From: Caprimulgus europaeus
Lineage: Eukaryota; Chordata; Aves; Caprimulgiformes; Caprimulgidae
DNA: 64,000 nt
Assembly: GCA_907165065.1 (NCBI GenBank)
Contig: OU015528.1
Location: forward strand, 47,545,515 to 47,609,514
Reading direction: 5' to 3'
The notes beneath the pieces are model-generated. The model had not been told where the DNA came from and ran no database searches. It was given only the letters and a program-made list of their open reading frames with translations. Below are positions 1 to 12,300 of the stretch, piece by piece. The position numbers were made by a program, and so were the translations under genes. Numbering within the stretch: position 1 is the first letter of the stretch; the number at the start of each line of letters is the position of its first letter.

Positions 1-3000
1 GGCTTAGCCAGAGTTAACTACACACAGCTTGTTACGCAATAAACTTTTCAGAACCCTCTCCTAATTTGCCTCTTCAAAAATAAGAGCTTAACAGTGGTCT
101 AACTTCAACCTGCAAAGACCATTTTCTAAATCTGTTCCTGCTTGCACCATGCCTTTAGTTAAGGCAAGGCTTAAGGAAAAGAAGTCAGAACACACATTAC
201 TGTAGGGCTATGAATAGTAATTTTAGAATGGGACATAACCATATAATAAAAGAAACACAGGTCTTGCAATATAAATCACTGCTATTAAACCATATAGCTG
301 ACCTCTCTACAAACCCCAATAAAGGGGAGACAAGGACATGGAAAAAGTAAACAGTCACAAATCAATTTACTTTTTCTTCAGAAGGCCGACTTCTGTGTCA
401 TCTGTCTGCTGTTTTGGCAGAGAGAATAACCAACAGGAAAACCAAAAATAATGTACACTCTAGTCAATATATCCCACAGGAAGGAATTAAACCTTCCCAC
501 AATGTAGACAATTGAGACAAATAAGCCATTCTCACAATTAAAATCATACATTACAGAAGGCCCTAACAGCAGCTATAGTTTGAGGAAGAAATCCAAAGCA
601 AACTTTCACGTATGTTACATTGCTTCAGCTCATCAGGTTTTTGCTCCAAGGACCCAAACAGGGAGCAGCAGAGGCCACAATTAATAAAGAACAAGAGATG
701 TGTATTTGGATAGTTTTAAGCAACTCAGTGGTATGGATCATTTACAGACAAGTCTCAACAGCTGCTATCTCACTGAAACCATATAGAGAGTCTTGCCACT
801 GTTTCAGCACAATTCTTCCCCATCCAGGTGCACATGAAGATCTGCAAGCCCACCACACAATGAGGAGAAGCTGTTTTCCAATGTCCAGTTTACACAGGCA
901 TTACTGTACAGTACCACCAGGATGGGAGCAAACAGAATTGCATATGAGAACGCTCAGCCAGATCTGAGACATTTTAATTGTACTTGCCATCCATTTGCTA
1001 CCACTCCATGTTCTCTTCCATAAAACCTGCCTTCATTGCAGTATTTACAGGTAGCTACACTGATACTGCTTCAGCATCACTTCGAATTGTGTGCATATTT
1101 TAAATAGTTTCACATTTCTATGCTATCTTACAGTCATTTCAACTAAAAAATTCAGTAACTACTAGGAAGTTCATTCAAGCTAGAAAAAAGGTGCCAAGCA
1201 AGGAAGCTATCAGAACTATAACACAGAAAGGTGTCCAGAGAGCAGGATGAAAGACCTACTCAAACAAAGGTTATGTAAATTCCTAGGGCTCCACTGGGTA
1301 AGATGAGGCTGCCAGCCCTCAAAGCCAGCCAAAACAATACAGAAGTAAAAGAGGAACTAAGTTGTTAAATAGCCACTAAGGTTCTGTTTTCATTCCCCTT
1401 TTGAGGAACAAGCAAGTTTTGGCCCAGTTTATTTCCAAGAACTCATTGCTCTGCTTGGATAACCAGGTTTTGTGTTTAAGATTGTTCTATGTTCAGCTGC
1501 ATCACACAAGTACAGTGCAAAGAGCATCTACAGAGTCTCAGTAAAACAACACATTAAAACAGAAGACTGGCGTCTGCAACGCAGCCCAAATCTGCGAGTC
1601 TCAGGAGTGGCCCGAGGCATCTGCCACAAGGTTGAGAGCCCCAGTCTGGGAATTACTGTAGTCAACTTCCAAGATATATGGAGAAGTCTTCTCTATGAAG
1701 GTCCACCAGCAAGAATCAGACAGAAAAAAAAAAAGTATAGAAGTATGCATCATAACAAGTGCACAATATAGGGCATATTACAATCTTCTGTAATCACCTT
1801 CTCCCGTTTCACACAGCAGTGTCAGGAAAACTCCTTGCTCACATGGTTTACATCCTGAAGAAGAGTGAATGAATGAGCTAAATTGACAAGTGGAGAGGTG
1901 GTATAGCCACAAAAAGAGAAAAAGTCCTTTTGCTAGAATGTGTGGCTCCTCCTCTAGTGTACCATCCTGAATAGCAAAAAAACCAAACCAAAACAAACAA
2001 GAAAAAAAAAACCAAATTGAGTTTGAGTTACATTAGCTGTAAGGAAAAATAAACTTAGAAAGGGTAGCAGATAAGAGAGAACCAACCTTAAAAGCTTATT
2101 TACATGGGACATTAAAATAGACAAGCAACTTTTCCCAGCAGCTTCCCCATGCACGAGCACTCTCAATACAAAATAAGGAAGTACAAATAGAGAGCTGTCC
2201 TAGAATCATTGTACTACTTACAACTCTGACACCTCCTTATTCAAGAGGAATTTCCCTATGTAGACAAGCCCAAGATTAATCATAGTGTTGGTAGAGCATT
2301 AAGCAGATGAAAAGGCTTAATGTTCTTTGAGTGCCCCTCCTTCAGAAATTGTCTTGACAAAAGGGTTGAGTTTGTTTACTGGATATAGAATGTTGCTAAA
2401 CCAGGTGGAATAACTTCACACTTTACCATGAAAATGTATTCAGATTTTGACATCATTCTTAATGATACCTTTAAATATCAAATTCAAAATACAGAAGTTC
2501 ACAATATCCACTGCCTTCATGCAGGTCTTAATGGAAGCACCTACCTAAAATAGCCCTACAGGAAACCAGGCTTCATGCAATTAAAAAAAAAAAAGTTTAG
2601 AACAGTACACTACAAAATATTTGCTTTATACATATAGGAATAAAAAATATGTACTACTACTACTATTAACTAGTTGAGAGTCCAAACATTTTTTTTCTGT
2701 AGTAAGGCTCAGTTATTTGTGGTAGACACAGTGGTTCTACAATATTCTAATGAAGTAGGCCTGAACTTTAAGGGAGAAAAGAAAAATGGAACATTTCAGA
2801 GTGATCTGTGTGCACATAATCCACCTCTAATTTAAGCACTATGTGGATTTAGCATAGCTTCAAACTACCATGCATTATACAGGACAATGGAAAGTCAGAT
2901 CTTTTTACTTGTCTTCCTCAGGTAAGTACACATCAGCTAGTCCATCAAATGTAAAACTCCATCTACTTGCAAGTTTGAAAAGGTATATGTAGTGCTGATA

Positions 3001-3449
3001 AGAAAACTTGATACCTGAAATGTGTAAAAGTGAAAGCAGATGAGCTATTAATACAGTTTGTTTCCATTCTCCTGAAAAGGGAACAATTTTGTTCAACTTT
3101 GCCCAGTGCTCAGTGTTGAAATCCACAGATTTTGTAAAAACAGTCTCTTTTCTACATCTTTTGACCTATCCTTGTTAATCAACTAACTTTCAGTTTTCAG
3201 GACAGCACTTTGTCCACGTACAAGCATTCATTGTTGGGTAGAGAAGGAATGTAAGAACTTTCAATCTCTATCCTCCTCTCTTTCTCTTCCCTATAGCTCT
3301 GATCTCTTGGGAGTTAGAGGAAAAGTAAGACTTCCTAGCCTTTCTTCTGCAGTGTTTACCCTTCTTTTAAGCTTAGAACATTACGGGGAAATTGCCCTCT
3401 GCACATAAAGAGTGTAATGACAGAGTGATCAGTTGCATTTAAAAGTTTG

Positions 3450-4672
3450 GACCTTGTTCTCACCAACAAGGAGCGGCTGGTGGGGAATGCAAAGTTCAAG
3501 TGCAGTCTTGGATGCAGTGACCACAATTGTGGAGTTCAAGATCCTTAGGACAATGAGGAGGGCACACAGGAAGCTCACTACCCTGGACTTCAGGAGAGCA
3601 GACTGACATTTTCAGGGACCTGCTGGGTAGAGTTCCATGGGATAAAGCCTTGGAAGGAAGAAGGGCCCAAGAAAGCTAGTTAACATTCAAGGATTGCCTC
3701 CTCCAAGCATCCCAACAAAGAGGAAGTCAGGCAAAAACATCAAGAGGCTTGCATGGATGAACAAGGAGCTCCCAGACAAACTCAAACACAAAAAGGAAAC
3801 CTACAGAGGGTGGAAGCAAGGACAGGTAGACTCAGAGGAATACAGGGAAATTGTCCAAGCAGCCAGGGATCAGGTTAGAAAAGCTAAGGCCCTGACAGAA
3901 TTAAATCTGGCCAGGGACATCAAGGCCAACAAGAAAAACTTTTATAGGTATGTCAGGGATCAAAGGAAGACTAGGAAAAATTTAGGCCCCATCCAGAAGG
4001 AAGCAGGAGACCTGGTCACCTGGGATATGGAGAAGGCTAAGGTATTCAACAACTTCTTTGCTTCAGTCTTTACCAACAAGTGCTTGAGTCACATCCCCCA
4101 AGTCACAGAAGGCAGAGGCAGGGACTGGGAAAATGAAGAGCTGCCCACTGTAGAAGATCAGGTTTGAGAGCATCTGAGGAACCTGAAGGTGCACAAGTCC
4201 ATGGGACTTGATGAGGTGCATCTATGGGTCCTGAGGGAACTGGCAGATGAAGTTGCCAAGCCACTATCCATCATATTTGAGAAGTTTTGGCAGTCTGATG
4301 AAGTTCTTAAAGCCTGAAAAAGGGAGAACATAGCCCCCATTTTTAATACGGGGAACAAGAAAGATGTGGGGAACTACAGGTTGGTCAGTCTCACCTCTGT
4401 CCCCGACAAGATCATGGAGCAGATACTCCTGGAAACTATGCTAAGGAGCATAGGAAGTGAGGAGTTGAATGAGAGAGCCAACATGGCTTCACCAAGGGTA
4501 AATCATGGCTGACCAATTTGGTGGCCTTCTATGATGGGGTTACAGCATTGGTATATAAAGGGAAGAGCAACTGATGTCATCTACCTGGACTTGTGCAAGG
4601 CATTTGACACTGTCCCGCACAACATCCTTGTCTCTAAGTTGGAGAGGCATGGACTGCATATAATTCAAGAAT
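3450..4672 (+). mobile_element. CR1 LINE fragment, endonuclease end plus RT, 3' end missing
   Basis: The plus strand opens with LDLVLTNKERLVGN-like coding (the end of the CR1 endonuclease). It continues through the 157-codon frame at 3694-4167 ([17 protein letters not shown], then [15 protein letters not shown]) and on to [18 protein letters not shown] and [16 protein letters not shown]. Stops and frameshifts occur after 4167, so it is dead. It breaks off near 4672 without the RT C-terminus or the 3' tail. The orientation is antisense to PLBD1. Confidence 0.9.
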
Positions 4673-5412
4673 AAAGGACATAAATATTTTGAGACTGAAC
4701 CACATGTCTGAACTTTCACTAAATGCATCATTTTTATACAGACATGCTGGTGAGACCTCTGAAAAGAAGATAAATATGACTCAGTTCAGAGGCCAGTGCT
4801 TTTTAGTATCAAATACACAGTTAAATAAGTAAATATCAGGGAATACACATTGCAAGTAGGACATGCCTATGACAAAGAAACAGATCAGACAAACTAGCAC
4901 TTCCCCCTTCCTGCATCTGAATCTAAAGGATTCTAAAGCAGCCAAAAAATTGATGACCTTTGCAGGCCTCTTCAGATATGAGTGTCATGAAAGGGAATTA
5001 ATTAGTTCTTTTCCTAGAAAGTCAAAGCTTCTTAGTATCTTCCCTATAACTCAGGCCCATCAGGATGGATCTTCCCATTATTATGAGCAGTCTTGTCTTT
5101 TCATCTGAGACAATTCCCCATTCATGAAAACCCCAGAGCAAGTTCTACACAGGAAAGAGATGTGCATTTTACTAAAAATCAACTGTTTATTATTTAGCAC
5201 TCCCAATTTCTAAATTATTTATATGATTAAACCAAGACAAAAGGGGTCAAACTATAATGTGAGAGTCCTCCCTCTCACACTGAGAAACCTATTAGACATT
5301 AGACTTAAGGACAGCAGTATAATTACGATAGCTCTACTGGAGTTAAAGGAGCTCTGCTGTTGCACACCAGCTGATGATCCAGAATACAATTGTAATTGGA
5401 TTTAAAACTTAA

Positions 5413-5683
5413 GATAAAAAAGCCAAAAGAAAAAAAAAAAAAGCCAAAAGAAAAAAAAAAAAAGCCAAAAGAAAAAAAAAAGCCTAAAAAAAAAAAAAAA
5501 GCCTAAAGAAAAAAAAAAAGCCTAAAGAAAAAAAAAAGCCTAAAGAAAAAAAAAAGCCTAAAGAAAAAAAAAAAGCCTAAAGAAAAAAAAAAAGCCTAAA
5601 GAAAAAAAAAAAGCCTAAAGAAAAAAAAAAGCCTAAAGAAACACCCCCCCCCCAAAAAAAAAAAGCCAAAACAAAAAAAAAAG
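5413..5683. repeat. A-rich minisatellite
   Basis: Three units of agccaaaag plus about 12 A, then roughly ten units of agcctaaag plus 9-11 A (period about 17-18), then an imperfect end with a C11 run near 5643-5653. The plus strand is almost pure purine apart from the CCT/CC core. Confidence 0.9.
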
Positions 5684-6252
5684 TGCAGCCACAAGCCCTA
5701 CCCCAGTTGGTCTGCCAGAACACTGACCATATATTTTGTAATGGAAGACTTAGAATACAAAAAAGGAAAAGATATTTAGCAACACAAAACATACTCCAAA
5801 ATGGAGATGCTTTTAAGTTTTGAAATCTGATGCTTGGAAATAAGAATGAAAGCTTTAATACACTCCCAACATGCTGATTCATGCTGTTGCATGACCCCCC
5901 CCTTTATACCTAGGAGGTCATTTGCTTAATAAAGATTGTAAAGTGATGACAGTGAGCACTTTAGAAGTGCCTGTCCTTCCAACATTCACACATAGATACA
6001 CAGTCACCCCCTATCTAATCGAGTTCCCAGTGTTCCAAGTCCAGTGCAAAGGAGCTGCAGTGACATGACTCGAGTGCTCAGTCGCATTAACTACACTGAA
6101 CAGCCACTGAAGTTTTGGTAGAACAGCATGCAGAATGAGTACTCGCCACTGATTATCCTCCTTTTCTTTTTTTTAATATTAGATTCCCTCTCCCATCTTT
6201 GTCCTCTGACATCCCATTCCCAGCTACTGAAAGAGAGATGCAGTAATCTTAC

Positions 6253-6391
6253 TGTTTGTTTGTGTAGTTTAGCCCACTCGAGGGCTCCCATGTACAGACC
6301 ATCCAACTGGGCAATAATATAGCCAGCATGCCTCCAAAAGGGGTCATCCTTATTATTTCTGATTTGTTGTCTTGTCCACTGATCTTGTTTC
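6253..6391 (-). CDS. PLBD1: PLBD1 exon 4
   Basis: The acceptor ttgttcctctgcag and the donor ACA|gtaagat flank 139 coding bases that restore phase 0. The translation contains [15 protein letters not shown], then [28 protein letters not shown] and Q.DGLY are PLBD1 family motifs. I found no convincing exon 5 between this exon and position 1, so intron 4 is longer than 6.2 kb in this window. Confidence 0.92.
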
Positions 6392-9300
6392 CTGCAGAGG
6401 AACAAACAGGTTGGGGTTTTCTTGGTTTGTTTTAGAGCATAACTGATAATGCAAGGAAGGGACAAATGTATTATCACCCAGATGACCCAACCTTCCCAGT
6501 GTTTTGAGGCAAACCATGCTTCGGAAATCCTGCATACATAAATGTTCTATCATCCGGGTGTAAATGTTCAGATGCATGCAAAATACCCTACAGTAGTGTG
6601 CCTCTGCCAGACTCCAGTATCAAAGAAAGAGTCAGACTCCACCTCTGTGGGGGCCTCTGCTGCCTCAGATCTAGCATCCCCTTAGAGTCAGTAAAGGGCA
6701 GCAAGCATTTGACAGGTCAGAAGAACCACTTCCTTTTAAATGCCTGTTTAAGGATAAAATAGACTGACCTCTGAAGAACCTGTTTCTCTCCCCTTAGGTA
6801 CAAATGCAATGAAGACTTTCTGCTGATGGTGCTCAAACATTGCCTAAGAACCACTGCTATACTCCTTTGAGGAGAAGGTGGGAGGTGGCCAAACACAACT
6901 AACCCATGTGCCAAATCCAATCAAGAGGTTACCAGCCAAAAAAACAAGGAATACAGCATGAACACATGCTGAACAGACCCTAGGCAAGAGCAGCCAACAT
7001 GATAAGGATGTTCCAGAGCTCCCTCCTTCGCTGTGCACAGAAAAACCACAGGTGTTAGAGTAAGTCAGGACCAGATTCAGGCCTCTTCCATCCTCCTGTA
7101 TCCATCCATACAACATTATGTAGAGCAGAAAAAAACAAACAAACAAAAAAACAAAAACAAACAAACAAAAAACAGAGAATGAACCTGCAAGGAAGCAAAC
7201 TCTTCCAGCACTATATGGGTGATAAAACCAGTCAGATTTAGCTTTCTGGAAGGAACAGGATACAAGAAGTATGTCAGGGAAAACAGACATATAATCAGAG
7301 CATTCAGGGTCTAAAGACTTTCAGGACAATGCAGCAGCCCATATTGCAAAACTGCTATAAAGTAAGAGAGTGATACAGGAGTCCAGGATATCAGCAATAG
7401 AAAAACAATGCAAGGCCACCTAGTGTTGCCCCTCCATCCAACTACACATCTTGGGGGATACAGCTGCTATGCTGAGTCATTCTGGAAAAAACCCCATACA
7501 TTGATATGGTAGCCATCCCATTTTTCTCACAAGGACAGCAATGCTGAAGAATGATAAAAGACCAAAGTTTCATTAAAGTATTTGTAATGGAAGAAAACAC
7601 AAGTCTAAAGAGATTTAAATAATTGGTAATCACAGTTGAGTTTCCCAGTACATGGCCTGCTTTTTCTCCCACTTGTAGTTTCCCACCAGTGTAGCTGAAT
7701 TATTTGAGCAGAATTACTTTTGATTTATACAGCTGGAGAGAAAAGGGAATCGGGACTTTTGTGATTAGAAGAGAATTTGTGTCAGTGGTAGAATAAACAA
7801 AATGCTAACCTAAGAGAGGAAGAAAAGGATACACAACGCTAAAAAGATTAACATGCCGGGAGACCACACTGTTCAGTGTAATGTTCAAAATACCAGCTTT
7901 TTAGAAAAGGATTTTGACTAGAATGACCTTCAGAATTCATTGGCATTATCCACACCTCTTTGTAGCAATGGTTTTAAACATTTCTTAAGAAATGTAATTC
8001 TTAAGAAATTTCTTGAAGTTTCATTTCTTAAGAAATAAAAGAAACAGAATTAGCTTCTTTTTTATATTTGATTTTTTTTTATCATACCAATGGCATTCAA
8101 TCAGAGGGAAAGGAAGCATACATTTTCTTTAGCCACAAAAGAAGAGAATAAAAAAAACCCTTGAAAATTCTGTCATCCTCCAAATCTAAGTCTTGAATAG
8201 TTTCTTTGTTAATACATAAGTAAATACATACGCCATAAAATTCTGAACTCCACTTCGAACGGTGGGATTCTTAATTAACTGTGGATACATATTTGCAGCA
8301 TGGTCATACATGTGCCTGAAAGAACAAGAGTAGCACAAGTTATTCATTTTGCATCTTCCCTTCCTTTTGTTTACCAACCCATTGACCAAGCATTGATAGA
8401 CAAGCACCACAGTCCACAAAGTAAGCTTTTCCTTATCACAGAAGTTACTTCAATGCATGACAAACGGCAAACGTAACACAAACGGGTCGCTGAAATTTAA
8501 CTTAAAACAAACAACCTTGCTAATGCCCGCTCAAACTGTCGTACAATGGAAAGATAAGCAAGAATGAGATTGAACTACTTCATAGCAAAACTTCATATTT
8601 GGGGAATATTTGTAGGCCAGAAACATCTTGAAAGCATTAGCACATTAATTTAAAGCACAATAGAAACAATTTACTGGAGGATTATTCTATTTGGAACTGA
8701 AAAACAAAGTTGAGGAGAATATAAATTTGCTGACTAAGTTGTGAGAGATAATTTCAGCCTGATACCTAGCCAGTTTTATTTACCATTAGCCATGTTCCTT
8801 CCTTTCTGATTAAGCTAAATATCTCTATTTTAAAGTGTGTGTAAGTTGATCTTACATGTTCCCACAAAAACTCCCACTCATGCCAGGCCTAAACAGATTT
8901 CAACTTCATGGAGACCAAAATTATTTGGCAGGTTTTTTTGTTGTTGTTGTGTTGAATTTGGTTAGCTGTTTCATCCCCATTAACTAATAGGAACAAAAGC
9001 TGTAAGGGTTTTATTGGTTTGTTAGGACTTTTTTTGTTTATTTTGTTGAAGTGAAGTCCTTTACATTTCAAGATGAAAGCAACTGCCAAAAATTGCTCAG
9101 GAGCCCACAAGTTAAAAATAACCCTTCCATTTTAGGTGAAATGCAATCATCTGATTCAAGCCAAAACAGAATTTCAACATTTCTTAACTTGGATCAAACA
9201 TTTAACCAATATTTTTTTCAGCCACTGAATAAAAAAATTAAAAATAGAATTAAAAAAAAAAAAAAAAAGGTGGGGAGAGGAATATTTAGTTCCAAGTGGA

Positions 9301-12300
9301 AATCAGCAGAGATCTGGAGTTGTCAAAAGTACATCAGTCATCAGTAAAATTAGTTCCTACCAAGTGCTGAGAAAACAAAAACAGAACTAAGACACGGATA
9401 CCAGCCTCAAGGAAAGGACATGCCAGCAGGACAGAATTCCCTGTATTAAAATGCGTGAAGGCAACTTCTGGGAGGGATGCAGACAGGAGCCCTTCCCAGT
9501 TTTCCTCAGGGCATAATTAGGGAATACACCCAGAGAAGACTGAATGATTTGCTCATTATTAGAGAATCATCCATTGACCTTCTCCTCTCTCTTTCTGTCC
9601 CTTGCCCCATTCCCAGCTGTTTAAATACTTGACTGCATGACCCTGCTGCTTCTGTCTCAGCTCTGGTACCATTCTGACTACCAAATCTAATTGTCTGCAT
9701 ACACTCAGGCAAAACACTAACCCAGCAAAAAACGTGATTTATTTTTCTGGTAATTTGAATGGGGTTGTTATGTAGACAGATAAGCAATAGAGCTGGTGCA
9801 AGAAGGCAGCTCTCTACTGTGTTAGTAGATGAACTGATGCATGGAAGGGCCTGATCAGTGCCAGGGCAGACACAAGTTGAGGGAACTAGATCTGGGGAGG
9901 GAGGTGCTGGGGCAAGAGAGAGGACCATTCTGCAGCCTGACACCATTACACCTTTCATGAAACTGCAGCTGCAGTCTCAATTTTAGTTCTACAGTTTCCT
10001 GTCTTCCATTTAACACAGACTACATGCCATAATCATAACCTACTTTTTAAAGGGGACAAGAAAGATGAAGAGACAGATCAGTATCCTCCACATCTCCAGT
10101 CACAGAGAATTTGGCAAATAAAAATACCAAGTAATTTCAGAAAGGAAATTATAGCATAACATACTCCACACTACAAGTCAGAGCTCTCATGGCACTAAGA
10201 GAAGAGGAGCAAATAGCATGAGACAGTCCACCTGGCAGCTGTCTTTTTAGGCATGAGAACTAGATGAGGAGGGTAAAAACAGCCAGGATACCACTCTAAT
10301 CACTGGCCAGGATAGATGATCAGGCTTCCAGGCTGAACCAGCAGCTCTACTGTCTTCATTTTGCACTCAAAGGTTATACAACACAAGGCAGGTTTTATAC
10401 CAGTAATATCTTTAAACTGTGATGACTGATGTAGAGACTGGGTTAGTTTAGAATGAGGGGACTGAAAATAACTTCTTTAATGGCCTTCCCTTTTCTATAT
10501 CCATCTTCTGCATCAAAAGAGGGGTGGCCAGCAAGGTGAGGGTGGTGATTGTCCCCCTCTACTCTGCCCTTGTGAGGCCTCTGGAGTATTGCATCCAGGC
10601 CCCCAACACAATAAAGATGTAGAGCTGCTGGAACAGGTCCAGAGGAGAGCCACAAAGATGATCAGAGGGCTGGAGCACCTCTCTTATGAAGAAAGGTTGA
10701 GGGAGCCGGGCTTGTTTAGCTTGGAGAAGAAAAGGCTCCAGGGAGACTAAATTGCAGCCTTCCAGACTTGAAGAGATCTTATAAACAGGAGGGAGAGTGA
10801 CTTTTCACATGGGCAGATAGTGATAGGACAATGGTTCTAAACTAAAAGAGGGGAGACTTATGTTATATATTAGGAGAAAAATTTTCACCCAGAGGGTGGT
10901 GAGGCACTGGAACAAGATGCCCAGAGAAGCTGTGGATGCCCCGTCCCTGGAGGCATTCAAGGCCAGGTTGGATGGGGCTCTGGGCAGCCTAATCTAGTGG
11001 CTGGCAACCCTGTCCACAGCAGGGGGGTTGGAACTAGATGATATTTAAGGTCCTTTTTAACCCAAGCCATTCTATGATATGCTAACAGAGGACAGACAAT
11101 TCATGGAATTTACTATTTTTTTTTTAAATGCCTAAGGTTATTTGAGAATATTTCCCCTATTTTTTGCCTTAACAAAGCTTCCATATGCATGGCTTACATG
11201 TTTTGCAAGAGTATTATCCTCTGAAGTAAACTGGAGCGTTGTAGTAAGGTAAGGCTTTGCAACTATATCTAAGGTCAAATGCAAGGCAATTACAAAGTTG
11301 GGATAAGAATTCAAAGACTAAAAACAGCAAAGAGGAGCTTCTTCAAATTGGAGAGAAAGATGACAGGACTCAGGTCAGCTGAGGTTATATCAGAAAAGAG
11401 TACAATTAATGTAGCTTCAAATTTAAATACTGCTCTTAAGCACTTAGCATGTCCCAGTTGGTACTGATTAAAAGTATGTGCTTAATGTCACAGATATGGA
11501 AGCGCTCTGCCATTGCCCAAGTAAAGTAAGGCCTCATTAACACTTCTCTGTTTGTAATGAGGGAAGAGAATTCATATCGAAGAAAATCTGAGCAAACATG
11601 TTTGGCTGGATGACAGGGTTGGACCTTACAGAAAGGTGAGAGACAGAGGATAAAAACAAATGTCTAGATCTCCAGACACTACAGGCACTAGAATTAGATT
11701 TATCCAAACCCTAACTATGGGCTTTCAAAATAGACAGCTACTATTTGAATCAGGTGCCAACACTAGAAAGGTGAATCATGTACAAGAAAAGGCTTGTGTT
11801 TCTATCTTCACTGGTAAATGGGTCTGACTAGCTTAGCTATTGCTTTTTCTACCACAGACCTATGCAGCTAGAGCTGTGATGTCCCAGCATGGGTTTTTTG
11901 GGTTTCTGGGTTTTGTTTTTGTTTATTTTTAATCTTCTTGTCTTACATTCTGCTTAGGTTCCTACTAGGGACAAAGTGTACACTTAAGAGATGCTTTGTT
12001 ACTCTCTTGCTTATATGATAAGGCCTAGCTGTGTCTAGAAACTGTCCTTCATGCCCCAACTGTAATGCAGGAACTGAGCTAGCTGGGAATTCCTGAAGGT
12101 CTCCAAATTGTCAAGATGTAGCTCCTGCTCACCAGACAGCTTCTGCAGGAAACTGTACTTCAACCTAGGATCAGGCATGCAATGTATCCTTCCTATTAAT
12201 GCATCACATCAGAGCTCTTCCTAGTAGGACTTCAGGGTTTCTGCAAAGAGCCACCCTGGGTCACTTCTCCTTCATAGAGACTTTATCACAAATGGATGCA

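Larger units (their letters stand above)
1..6252 (-). other. PLBD1 intron 4 (partial)
   Basis: No coding exon of PLBD1 could be identified on the minus strand here. The stretch contains a CR1 fragment (3450-4672), an A-rich minisatellite (5413-5683), an exon-like minus-strand patch at 2905-3018 of unknown meaning, and otherwise AT-rich unique DNA. Confidence 0.6.
6392..8231 (-). other. PLBD1 intron 3
   Basis: 1.8 kb with a low-complexity A and C tract near 7130-7175 (AAAC/AAACA units) and a cluster of TTCTTAAGAA palindromes at 7979-8036. Nothing else is recognised. Confidence 0.7.

Noticed and set aside
5577..5882. Phe-rich 101-codon frame on the minus strand
   Set aside because: It is an artefact of translating the A-rich minisatellite on the opposite strand.
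9506..9958. 150-codon minus-strand open frame in PLBD1 intron 2
   Set aside because: No similarity or domain is recognised, and there is no splice or promoter context.
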